Assembly: GCA_017792445.1 (NCBI GenBank) | Contig: CP051232.1 | Location: forward strand, 1,736,001 to 1,800,000 | DNA length: 64,000 nucleotides | Source of the DNA: Maritimibacter sp. | Lineage (GTDB): Bacteria > Pseudomonadota > Alphaproteobacteria > Rhodobacterales > Rhodobacteraceae | Direction: 5' to 3' | Part shown: in pieces, positions 56,542-64,000 of the stretch | How positions within the stretch are numbered: the first letter of the stretch is position 1 | Layout: each line of letters starts with the position of its first letter | Translations under genes and position numbers: made by a program | Notes under the pieces: model-generated | The model's database searches: none | Told to the model about the DNA's origin: nothing | Seen by the model: the letters and a program-made list of their open reading frames with translations, nothing else

Positions 56542-57137
56542 CCAGGCAGGGCCTCCCTGAGCGTCAGATACCCCAGCAGTTCCAGAAGGGGCAGTCCCAG
56601 AACGTTGAAATAATCGCCTTCGACGCGATTGAACAGCCGCGCGCCCTCTTCCTCGAGTTTGTATCCCCCCACGGAATGCCGGATGCTGTGCCAGTTTCGC
56701 GACACATAGTCATCAAGCCACGCGTCCGAACACTGTCGCATCTGCATGCGCACCGTCCCGATGTTGCGCCACTGGGGTTGTCCATCAAGGTAAATCACCG
56801 CGGCCAACAAAAGCGCGTGGCGCTTGCCGTTCAGCTCGGCAAGCTGGGCGCGCACCTCGTCCTCGGACGCGGGCTTGGAAATCACGGTACCCTCGAAATC
56901 CAGCACCTGATCGCATCCGATCACCAGCGCGCCGGGGTGACGCGCGCTGCCGCGACGGGCCTTGGCTTCGGCCAGCGCATCCGCGATCTCGCGCGGGGTC
57001 GCTCCTTCGGCCAACATGCCTTCGCGGATCATCTCCTCGTCTACGCGGACGGGGTCGATGGTGAAGGGAACACCGGCGTTGCGAAGCAGTTCGGCGCGGA
57101 TCTCGGAGCCCGACGCAAGGACGATGGGATGGGTCAT
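56538..57137 (-). CDS. maf: Maf family nucleotide pyrophosphatase
   Basis: 199 residues from the ATG at 57137; the frame continues to 57200 but those residues do not belong to the family. It starts THPIVLASGSEIRAELLRNA, a slight variant of the LASxSPRR Maf block, then ADALAEAKARRGSARHPGAL and VIGCDQVLDFEG. Maf proteins hydrolyse non-canonical nucleotides. It is the gene immediately left of the origin, as in Caulobacter and relatives. Confidence 0.93.
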   Translation of the reverse strand: MTHPIVLASGSEIRAELLRNAGVPFTIDPVRVDEEMIREGMLAEGATPREIADALAEAKARRGSARHPGALVIGCDQVLDFEGTVISKPASEDEVRAQLAELNGKRHALLLAAVIYLDGQPQWRNIGTVRMQMRQCSDAWLDDYVSRNWHSIRHSVGGYKLEEEGARLFNRVEGDYFNVLGLPLLELLGYLTLREALPG

Positions 57138-57546
57138 GAGGGCAAGTCTGTGGATGAAGCCTGTGTGGCTCAGGGGATGGCATCTGGGTAACAGGGCCAT
57201 GACAGCCTGTCACGGGATGGATCGCGAGTCTTCCGACTTTCCTCAAGCAATTATCCCGGCTGGAAAATTAACGATCCCGTGCTGTGAAAACCGTTGATCT
57301 GCGACATTTATACGCGCGGTTGTCCACAGAATTCCGTCGCGGAAGAATTCTTGCAAACATCTGATACCAAATGATTTTTCTGATGATCCACAGTCGTTGA
57401 AAAGTGAACGACCGAAAGTTCTCCGCAGGGGATAAGACACCGGACAAATCGTTAATCCACATTGTCCACTGCCCCTACAAAACCATCAACTTTTCTTTCT
57501 TATATATTTATTTAAGAGAGAAGGGATCGCGGAGAGGGATGCACCC
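57138..57546. other. Predicted chromosome replication origin oriC
   Basis: 409 non-coding bases between maf and hemJ. DnaA-type boxes are visible at 57149-57157 (TCATCCACA, minus), 57320-57328 (TTGTCCACA), 57384-57392 (TGATCCACA), 57453-57461 (TAATCCACA) and 57462-57470 (TTGTCCACT). They lead up to an AT-rich tract at 57485-57516 (TTCTTATATATTTATTTAAG), a good candidate for the unwinding element. The gene order on both sides (secB-dnaQ-coaE-aroE-maf; hemJ-rho-mnmE-mnmG-rsmG-parA) matches the alphaproteobacterial origin neighbourhood, and both arms are transcribed away from the gap. Confidence 0.85.
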
Positions 57547-57999
57547 ATGATCCAGGATTTCCTGTCGTCGTTCTATCCATGGACCAAAAGCCTGCATGTG
57601 ATCTCGGTGATCGCATGGATGGCAGGGCTGTTCTATCTGCCAAGGCTGTACGTCTACCACGTCGAACAGGTCGAGCAGGGAAGCCAAACCGATGAGATGT
57701 TCCAGGTCATGGAGCGTCGCTTGCTCAGAGCGATCATGAACCCGGCGATGATCGCAACGTGGGTCTTTGGCCTCATGCTCGTGTTCACTCCGGGTGTCGT
57801 CTACTGGGGCGATGTCTGGCCCTGGACAAAGGCGGCCTCGGTTCTTGCGATGACCTGGTTCCATCACTGGCTTGGATACAGGCGCAAGGATTTCATGAAC
57901 GGGACGAACACCCGCGCCGGCCGGACATACCGGATGATGAACGAGGTCCCGACGCTTCTGATGATTGTCATCGTGTTCTCGGTCATCGTGCGCTTCTGA
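57547..57999 (+). CDS. hemJ: Protoporphyrinogen oxidase HemJ
   Basis: 150 residues, four membrane helices. MIQDFLSSFYPWTKSLHVIS, then VIAWMAGLFYLPRLYVYHVE carries the conserved histidines H17 and H38; YRMMNEVPTLLMIVIV closes it. HemJ oxidises protoporphyrinogen IX in haem synthesis. It is the first gene to the right of oriC. In related genomes hemE commonly stands between the origin and hemJ; it is not present here. Confidence 0.93.
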   Translation: MIQDFLSSFYPWTKSLHVISVIAWMAGLFYLPRLYVYHVEQVEQGSQTDEMFQVMERRLLRAIMNPAMIATWVFGLMLVFTPGVVYWGDVWPWTKAASVLAMTWFHHWLGYRRKDFMNGTNTRAGRTYRMMNEVPTLLMIVIVFSVIVRF

Positions 58000-58031
58000 C
58001 CGCGCACGAAAGGGCTTCAATCCAAGACAGA

Positions 58032-58060
58032 TTGACTCGTGGCACGCGGACCCTTATCTG
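58032..58060 (+). promoter_or_regulatory. Candidate rho promoter
   Basis: TTGACT (58032-58037) and TATCTG (58055-58060) with a 17-base spacer in the 150-base gap before rho. A reasonable housekeeping promoter; the leader would be about 80 bases. Confidence 0.4.
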
Positions 58061-58149
58061 TCCGCCATCGCAGCCGTCCGGCTGTTCCGAGTTTCCCGAC
58101 CCGAATATGACCGCGTGCCGCATCCGGCCGGTCCTATGGATGTATCCCG

Positions 58150-59421
58150 ATGAATGTTGAACGACTGAACCTGTCCGATCTCAAGGCGAAAAGCCCCAAG
58201 GACCTGCTGTCCATGGCGGAAGAGCTGGAGATCGAGAACGCCTCGACCATGCGCAAGGGCGACATGATGTTCCAGATCCTCCGCGAACAGGCGGAAGAGG
58301 GCTGGGAGATCGGTGGCGACGGCGTGCTGGAGGTTCTGCAGGATGGCTTCGGTTTCCTGCGTTCGCCCGAAGCGAACTATCTTCCGGGTCCCGATGACAT
58401 CTACGTCTCGCCCGACATGATCCGCCAGTACTCGCTGCGCACCGGTGACACGGTCAGCGGCGTGATCCGCGGCCCGTCCGAGAACGAGCGCTACTTCGCT
58501 CTGACCAACTGCGAGACGATCAACTTCGAAGACCCCGAGAAGGCGCGCCACAAGGTCGCCTTCGACAACCTCACCCCGCTGTATCCCGACGAGCGCCTGA
58601 AGATGGAGATCGAGGATCCCACCATCAAGGACCGCTCCGCGCGTATCATCGATCTGGTCGCGCCGATCGGGAAAGGCCAGCGTTCGCTGATCGTGGCGCC
58701 GCCGCGGACCGGTAAGACCGTTCTGCTGCAGAACATCGCCCACTCGATCGAGGCGAACCACCCCGAGTGCTACCTGATCGTCCTGCTGATCGACGAACGT
58801 CCCGAGGAAGTCACCGACATGCAGCGGTCCGTAAAGGGCGAGGTCATTTCCTCGACCTTCGACGAACCCGCGACCCGTCACGTCGCCGTGTCGGACATGG
58901 TGATCGAAAAGGCCAAGCGTCTGGTCGAGCACAAGCGCGACGTCGTCATCCTGCTGGACTCGATCACCCGTCTGGGCCGCGCGTTCAACACCGTCGTCCC
59001 GTCCTCGGGCAAGGTGCTGACCGGTGGTGTCGACGCGAACGCCCTGCAGCGCCCCAAGCGCTTCTTCGGCGCCGCGCGGAACATCGAAGAAGGCGGTTCG
59101 CTGACCATCATCGCCACCGCGCTGATCGACACCGGCTCGCGGATGGACGAGGTCATCTTCGAAGAATTCAAGGGTACGGGTAACTCTGAGATCGTGCTGG
59201 ACCGCAAGGTCGCCGACAAGCGCGTTTACCCGGCGATGGACATCCTCAAGTCCGGCACCCGGAAAGAGGATCTGCTGGTCGACAGCAAGGATCTGCAAAA
59301 GACCTATGTTCTGCGCCGTATCCTGAACCCGATGGGCACGACCGACGCCATCGAGTTCCTGCTGTCGAAGCTGAAGCAGACCAAGACCAACGGTGAGTTC
59401 TTCGACTCGATGAACACCTGA
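58150..59421 (+). CDS. rho: Transcription termination factor Rho
   Basis: 423 residues. It starts with the Rho N-terminal helical domain ([20 protein letters not shown]) and the cold-shock-like RNA-binding part ([20 protein letters not shown]). Walker A is [12 protein letters not shown] near 181-189; [16 protein letters not shown] is Walker B; the Q-loop and R-loop region [20 protein letters not shown] follows. The hexamer unwinds RNA from the polymerase. It is separated from mnmE by 31 bases. Confidence 0.98.
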   Translation: MNVERLNLSDLKAKSPKDLLSMAEELEIENASTMRKGDMMFQILREQAEEGWEIGGDGVLEVLQDGFGFLRSPEANYLPGPDDIYVSPDMIRQYSLRTGDTVSGVIRGPSENERYFALTNCETINFEDPEKARHKVAFDNLTPLYPDERLKMEIEDPTIKDRSARIIDLVAPIGKGQRSLIVAPPRTGKTVLLQNIAHSIEANHPECYLIVLLIDERPEEVTDMQRSVKGEVISSTFDEPATRHVAVSDMVIEKAKRLVEHKRDVVILLDSITRLGRAFNTVVPSSGKVLTGGVDANALQRPKRFFGAARNIEEGGSLTIIATALIDTGSRMDEVIFEEFKGTGNSEIVLDRKVADKRVYPAMDILKSGTRKEDLLVDSKDLQKTYVLRRILNPMGTTDAIEFLLSKLKQTKTNGEFFDSMNT

Positions 59422-59452
59422 CTTGTTGTTCTAAAACAATGAGTTGATCCGA

Positions 59453-60730
59453 ATGGACACGATCTATGCCCTTGCCAGCGCCCGCGGAAAAGCGGGCGTT
59501 GCCGTTATACGGGTCTCGGGTCCGCGTGCGCATGACGCGGTCCGGGATTTGTGCGGCGGCGTGCCTGAGGCGCGGGTGTCTTCGGTGCGCCCCGTGCGCG
59601 ACGGCGACGGCGCGCTGATCGACCAGGCGCTGGTGCTTGTGTTCGACGAAGGGCGCAGCTTTACGGGCGAGGCGGTCGCCGAGTTTCATTTGCATGGAAG
59701 CCCCGCCATCGTGGCCGCGGTTCAGCGGCGTCTGTCCGATATCGGACTGCGTCTGGCCGACCCCGGAGAGTTCACCCGCCGCGCGCTGGAGAACGAGCGA
59801 CTGGACCTTGCCGAGGTCGAAGGACTTGGTGATCTGATCGAAGCCGAGACAGAAGCGCAGCGCGTTCAGGCAATGCGCGTATTCTCGGGCGCGCTGGGCG
59901 AGAAGGTTGAAAGCTGGCGCATCCGCCTGATCCGCGCCGCCGCGCTTTTGGAAGCCACTATCGACTTCGCAGACGAAGAGGTGCCCGAGGATGTGACGCC
60001 CGAAGTCGCCGGGCTTCTGTCCGGTGTTCGGGCCGAGTTGGCCGCCGAGGCTGCCGGCGCCGAGGTCGCAGAACGCGTGCGCGACGGGTTCGAGGTTGCC
60101 ATCGTCGGTCCCGCGAACGCGGGCAAGTCCACGCTTCTGAACCGTCTTGCCGGGCGCGAAGCCGCGATCACCTCGGAGATCGCTGGAACCACGCGCGACG
60201 TGATCGAGGTTCGCATGGACCTGCGGGGGCTTCCGGTCACGGTCTTGGATACCGCCGGTTTGCGCGACAGCGATGATGTGGTCGAGACCTTGGGCATCGA
60301 ACTGGCCCGCAAGCGCGCGGCCCATGCGGACCTGCGGGTCTTTCTTCTGGCATCGCGCGACGAGGCGCCGCTTCTTGAGGTCGGAGCCGAAGACATCGTC
60401 CTGACCGGCAAGGCCGACCTTGGCGATGGCGACGTTTCCGGGAGGACCGGGCAGGGGGTCGATGCGCTGGTTGACCGAATCGCCGGGATACTGGAAAAGC
60501 GGGCCTCTGGCGTCGGGGTCGCGATCCGCGAACGGCACCGGGTTGCGTTGAAGGAAGCCATCGGGTTCATCGATCTTGCAGGCCAAGAGCTGCGCTATGG
60601 GATCGAGCGGTCCGAACTGGCGGCAGAGGCGTTGCGGCGCGGTATCGCGGCGTTGGATGCCCTTGTCGGACGTGTTGATGTTGAACATATACTCGACGAG
60701 ATCTTCGCGAGTTTCTGTCTGGGAAAGTGA
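59453..60730 (+). CDS. mnmE: tRNA modification GTPase MnmE
   Basis: 425 residues from the ATG at 59453 (a TTG at 59444 is possible), slightly shorter than E. coli MnmE. N-terminal [20 protein letters not shown], folate-binding domain, G domain from about 218 ([20 protein letters not shown], then [10 protein letters not shown] and [10 protein letters not shown]) and the C-terminal FCLGK with the key cysteine. With MnmG it makes the cmnm5 modification at the tRNA wobble uridine. mnmG begins 3 bases after its stop. Confidence 0.97.
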   Translation: MDTIYALASARGKAGVAVIRVSGPRAHDAVRDLCGGVPEARVSSVRPVRDGDGALIDQALVLVFDEGRSFTGEAVAEFHLHGSPAIVAAVQRRLSDIGLRLADPGEFTRRALENERLDLAEVEGLGDLIEAETEAQRVQAMRVFSGALGEKVESWRIRLIRAAALLEATIDFADEEVPEDVTPEVAGLLSGVRAELAAEAAGAEVAERVRDGFEVAIVGPANAGKSTLLNRLAGREAAITSEIAGTTRDVIEVRMDLRGLPVTVLDTAGLRDSDDVVETLGIELARKRAAHADLRVFLLASRDEAPLLEVGAEDIVLTGKADLGDGDVSGRTGQGVDALVDRIAGILEKRASGVGVAIRERHRVALKEAIGFIDLAGQELRYGIERSELAAEALRRGIAALDALVGRVDVEHILDEIFASFCLGK

Positions 60731-60733
60731 GGA

Positions 60734-62611
60734 GTGTTTCACGTGAAACATTCTGAGTTCGATGTGGCCGTGATCGGCGGCGGACATGCGGGTGTCGAGG
60801 CGGCTTTGGCCTCGGCCCGGATGGGTGCGCGTACGGTCCTGATCTCGCTGACCCGCGACGGGATCGGCGTGATGTCCTGTAATCCGGCCATCGGCGGTCT
60901 CGGCAAGGGTCACCTTGTCCGAGAGATCGACGCGATGGACGGTGTAATGGGATGGGCCGCGGATCAGGCGGGCATCCAGTTCCGCTTGCTGAACCGCCGC
61001 AAAGGTCCTGCGGTGCAGGGCCCGCGTGCGCAGGCAGACCGCAAGCTGTACCGCGCCGCGATCCATACCGCAGTCGATGCAGCCCCGAACCTTGACCTTA
61101 TGTACGGCGAAGCGACAGATCTGTTGATGAACGGCGGTCGCGTTTGCGGTGTTGTACTTGCCGATGGGTCCGAACTTCGGACCGGTGCGGTTATCCTGAC
61201 AACGGGCACATTCCTGCGCGGCGTCATCCACATCGGCGACGTCTCGCGTCCGGGTGGCCGGATGGGCGACAAGCCCTCGGTCAAGCTGGCGGAGCGTATC
61301 GATTCCTTCGGCCTGCCGCTGGGGCGGTTGAAAACGGGCACGCCGCCGCGCCTCGACGGCCGGACGATCAACTGGGACGGGCTTGAATCGCAGCCGGGCG
61401 ACGACGATCCGGTGATGTTCTCTTTCCTGTCGAAAGAGCTTGTCGCGCCGCAGGTATCCTGTGGCATCACCCACACCAACGCACGCACGCACGACGTCAT
61501 CCGCGCAAATCTCGACCGGTCCGCCATGTACGGTGGCCATATCGAGGGCGTGGGACCGCGCTATTGCCCGTCTATCGAAGACAAGGTCGTGCGCTTCGCG
61601 GACAAGGATTCGCACCAGATCTTCCTTGAACCCGAAGGCGTGGACGATCCTACGGTTTATCCGAATGGCATCTCGACCTCGCTTCCGGTCGATGTACAGG
61701 AAGACTACGTTCATTCGATCACCGGGCTCGAGCAGGCCAAGATCCTGCAGCCGGGCTATGCCATCGAATACGACTACGTCGATCCCCGCGCGCTTCGGTC
61801 CTCGCTGGAATTGATGGACGTGCCGGGGCTGTTCCTAGCCGGGCAGATCAACGGGACGACGGGCTATGAAGAGGCTGCCGCACAAGGGCTTGTTGCCGGT
61901 CTGAACGCGGCGCGGTCTGTGCGCCGCGAAGACCCGGTGATTTTCACGCGGGATCGCTCGTATATTGGCGTGATGATCGACGATCTGGTGACGCGTGGCG
62001 TGTCAGAGCCGTACCGCATGTTCACGTCGCGGGCCGAGTTCCGTCTTTCTCTGCGGGCGGACAACGCGGATCAGCGCCTGACACCTTTGGGCGTAGAGGT
62101 CGGTTGTGTTGGCGAAACCCGCCGTGTGGCGTTCGAGGAAAAGCGCGACGCGTTGGAAGCGGGCAGGGCGGCGCTGGAAGCTCTTTCGCTTTCACCGCGC
62201 GAGGCGGCAGAGCATGGGATGCCGGTCGGTCAGGATGGCCGTCGCCGCAATGGGTTCGAACTGCTGGCCTTCCCCGATATCACCTTCGATCAGCTTGATG
62301 GGCTAAGCGAGGGGGTGGATACGATTACTCCTGACATCCGCGAACAGATCGCTCGCGATGCGCTTTACGCCAATTACGTCGCTCGACAGGCGCAGGATGT
62401 TCAGGCAATGCGCCGGGACGAGGAAACGCGGATTCCAGATGATTTCCGCTATGAAGGGCTGCAAGGCCTGTCCAACGAGCTTTCGGCAAAGCTTCAGCGG
62501 GTTCGACCGGAGACAATCGCGCAAGCTGGCCGTGTAGAGGGAATGACCCCGGCCGCCTTGACCTTGCTTCTTGCCAAGCTGCGGCAGGCAGATCGTAAGA
62601 AATCGGCATGA
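60734..62611 (+). CDS. mnmG: tRNA uridine-5-carboxymethylaminomethyl synthase MnmG
   Basis: 625 residues from a GTG at 60734; a second GTG at 60743 is possible. The opening [20 protein letters not shown] holds the FAD dinucleotide fold, and its first codons are themselves the perfect parS site. Further blocks: [36 protein letters not shown] and [20 protein letters not shown]. It is the FAD partner of MnmE. It overlaps rsmG by 4 bases. Confidence 0.97.
   Translation: MFHVKHSEFDVAVIGGGHAGVEAALASARMGARTVLISLTRDGIGVMSCNPAIGGLGKGHLVREIDAMDGVMGWAADQAGIQFRLLNRRKGPAVQGPRAQADRKLYRAAIHTAVDAAPNLDLMYGEATDLLMNGGRVCGVVLADGSELRTGAVILTTGTFLRGVIHIGDVSRPGGRMGDKPSVKLAERIDSFGLPLGRLKTGTPPRLDGRTINWDGLESQPGDDDPVMFSFLSKELVAPQVSCGITHTNARTHDVIRANLDRSAMYGGHIEGVGPRYCPSIEDKVVRFADKDSHQIFLEPEGVDDPTVYPNGISTSLPVDVQEDYVHSITGLEQAKILQPGYAIEYDYVDPRALRSSLELMDVPGLFLAGQINGTTGYEEAAAQGLVAGLNAARSVRREDPVIFTRDRSYIGVMIDDLVTRGVSEPYRMFTSRAEFRLSLRADNADQRLTPLGVEVGCVGETRRVAFEEKRDALEAGRAALEALSLSPREAAEHGMPVGQDGRRRNGFELLAFPDITFDQLDGLSEGVDTITPDIREQIARDALYANYVARQAQDVQAMRRDEETRIPDDFRYEGLQGLSNELSAKLQRVRPETIAQAGRVEGMTPAALTLLLAKLRQADRKKSA
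60735..60750. other. parS: parS site 1 (inside the mnmG start)
   Basis: TGTTTCACGTGAAACA, the perfect 16-bp palindrome bound by chromosomal ParB. It lies in the first codons of mnmG and encodes FHVKH. It is about 3.3 kb from oriC and 2.5 kb from parA. Confidence 0.95.
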
Positions 62612-63234
62612 GCAGCGAGGAAGCGGCGCTTCTGGCGCATGTGGATGTTTCACGTGAAACATTGGATCGGCTGGGCGCATATGCCGAGCTGATCCGCAAA
62701 TGGAACCCGACGATCAATCTGGTGGCAAAATCCACACTGGATGACGTGTGGGACCGCCATTTCCTTGATTCAGCCGCTGCGTTCACCGCTGCCAACCCCA
62801 AATCCGGACGCTGGGTGGACATGGGCAGCGGCGGAGGCTTTCCCGGAGCCGTGGTCGCGATCCTTGCCGCTGAACTTGCGCCTGACCTTCAGGTTACCTG
62901 CATCGAGTCCGACGTCCGCAAGGCATCGTTTCTGCGCACGCTGGCAACGCAGTTGCAGATCCCGCTTGGCGTTCTGTCCCGCCGGATCGAGGACACGCCA
63001 CCGCAGAACGCGGACTTTCTTTCGGCCCGCGCGTTGTCGCCGCTGAAGCTTCTTCTGACCCATTGCGAACGCCACCTGTCGCCCGAAGGACGCGGGGTAT
63101 TCCTGAAAGGGGAAAGCTGGCGGCAAGAGGTCGACGAAGCGCTTGAAACCTTCCGGTTCTCGGTCGACAACAGGCCGAGCCCCACCCATCCCGGATCTGC
63201 GATTCTCGTTGTCGGAGACATCTCGCGTGCTTGA
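62608..63234 (+). CDS. rsmG: 16S rRNA (guanine-N7) methyltransferase RsmG
   Basis: 208 residues. The SAM-binding motif is [20 protein letters not shown], with [20 protein letters not shown] and [12 protein letters not shown] before it and [20 protein letters not shown] later. It methylates G527 of 16S rRNA. The second parS site lies in its first codons. It overlaps mnmG by 4 bases and parA by 8. Confidence 0.96.
   Translation: MSSEEAALLAHVDVSRETLDRLGAYAELIRKWNPTINLVAKSTLDDVWDRHFLDSAAAFTAANPKSGRWVDMGSGGGFPGAVVAILAAELAPDLQVTCIESDVRKASFLRTLATQLQIPLGVLSRRIEDTPPQNADFLSARALSPLKLLLTHCERHLSPEGRGVFLKGESWRQEVDEALETFRFSVDNRPSPTHPGSAILVVGDISRA
62646..62661. other. parS: parS site 2 (inside rsmG)
   Basis: Second perfect TGTTTCACGTGAAACA, in rsmG near its start, read there in a different frame as part of DVSRET. 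It is about 1.9 kb from the first site. Confidence 0.95.
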
Positions 63235-64000
63235 CGCCATTCGCCCGAAGACCCCCAAAATTATCGCCATCGCCAACCAAAAAGGCGGCGTTGGCAAGAC
63301 CACCACAGCCATCAACCTTGGCGCCGCGCTGGTCGATGACGGATACAACGTCCTGCTGGTCGACCTTGACCCGCAAGGCAACGCCTCGACCGGACTGGGG
63401 ATCGAACCCGACGAGCGGACCCATACGACCTACGATCTGCTGCTGGAAGATTCCGATCTTGAGGATGTGATCCTGAAGACCGACATCGACGGGCTATGGA
63501 TTGCGCCGGCGACCACCGATCTAAGTTCGGCGGATATCGAGATGGTCGCGAATGAAAAGCGGTCCTTCTTGCTGCACGATGCGCTGAGACAGCCCGCGAT
63601 TGACCGCTATAACCTGGATTACATCCTGATTGACTGCCCGCCGTCGCTAAGCCTGCTGACCGTCAACGCGATGGTCGCGGCGCATTCGGTGCTTGTGCCG
63701 CTTCAGTCAGAGTTCTTCGCGTTGGAAGGCCTGTCTCAATTGATGCTGACGATCCGCGAAGTCCGAGGCTCGGCAAACCCGAACCTGCGGATCGAGGGCG
63801 TTGTGCTGACCATGTACGACGGGCGGAACAACCTGTCGCAGCAGGTCGAGAACGACGCGCGGTCGAACCTGGGCGAGTTGGTGTTCGACACCGTGGTGCC
63901 CCGGAACGTCCGCGTCAGCGAGGCGCCGTCCTTCGCAATTCCGGTTCTGGAGTACGATCCAAGCTCGAAAGGCAGCCAAGCCTATCGCGCGCTGGCACAA
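63227..64000 (+). CDS. parA: Chromosome partitioning ATPase ParA (cut by window edge)
   Basis: 258 residues visible from a GTG at 63227, reaching the window edge in frame; the family is about 265 long, so only the tail is missing. Deviant Walker A ANQKGGVGKTTTAINLGAAL near 16-35, then VDLDPQGNASTGLGIE and YILIDCPPSLSLLTVNAMVA. It moves ParB-bound origins after replication. The start overlaps rsmG by 8 bases. parB would follow just outside the window, giving the parABS set with the two parS sites here. Confidence 0.97.
   Translation, partial: MLDAIRPKTPKIIAIANQKGGVGKTTTAINLGAALVDDGYNVLLVDLDPQGNASTGLGIEPDERTHTTYDLLLEDSDLEDVILKTDIDGLWIAPATTDLSSADIEMVANEKRSFLLHDALRQPAIDRYNLDYILIDCPPSLSLLTVNAMVAAHSVLVPLQSEFFALEGLSQLMLTIREVRGSANPNLRIEGVVLTMYDGRNNLSQQVENDARSNLGELVFDTVVPRNVRVSEAPSFAIPVLEYDPSSKGSQAYRALAQ

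Overview
The window comes from a GC-rich alphaproteobacterial chromosome, most likely Rhodobacterales (roseobacter/Rhodobacter group). The clues are a dense flagellar locus, the marker order addB-addA-trxA, an ialB-family gene, and above all the block secB-dnaQ-coaE-aroE-maf | gap | hemJ-rho-mnmE-mnmG-rsmG-parA. That block is the conserved neighbourhood of the alphaproteobacterial chromosome origin. I saw no rRNA, tRNA, CRISPR array or insertion sequence.

Layout. (1) About 1-16 kb is a flagellar/motility locus: motA (cut by the window edge), an unrecognised membrane protein, a leftward unit of a MotC-like periplasmic protein-flgE-flgK-flgL, a rightward unit flgF-flgG-flgA-flgH-FliL-like, then motB divergent from a sigma-factor gene that overlaps fliK, followed by flgD and a Tat-exported DUF882/M15 protein. 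(2) 16-21.5 kb is accessory: an orphan gene, a 0.67-kb non-coding stretch, a two-domain ParB-like protein, a serine hydrolase and an AraC regulator. (3) 21.6-27 kb, leftward: rimP-nusA-ylxR-infB. (4) 27-32.4 kb: a phosphatase, serA, serC with a structured leader, a GrpB-family gene and serB, together the whole phosphorylated serine pathway. (5) 32.4-43 kb: an asparaginase-like gene, an IalB-like gene, then a tightly overlapping run tsaE-amgK-murU-addB-addA, then trxA. (6) 43-50 kb: hslV and hslU split by an inverted SDR/VKOR fusion gene, then a lipoprotein hydrolase and an MFS transporter. (7) 50-57 kb: smr-mltA-tim44-like leftward, fxsA and secB rightward, a parDE toxin-antitoxin pair, and dnaQ-coaE-aroE-maf leftward. 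(8) 57.1-57.5 kb is the predicted oriC. (9) 57.5-64 kb: hemJ-rho-mnmE-mnmG-rsmG-parA, with two perfect parS sites embedded in mnmG and rsmG.

The most interesting unexplained signal is the 9-mer TGCGAAAAA. It occurs nine times (both strands) in the first 17 kb, mostly just upstream of flagellar genes and the ParB-like gene, and I found no copy in the remaining 47 kb. Two copies extend to an identical 16-mer in front of motA and flgG. It may be the operator or promoter element of a flagellar regulon; the sigma factor and the ParB-like protein encoded in the same region are candidate partners. All of this was read by eye from sequence and translations; no database search was run.
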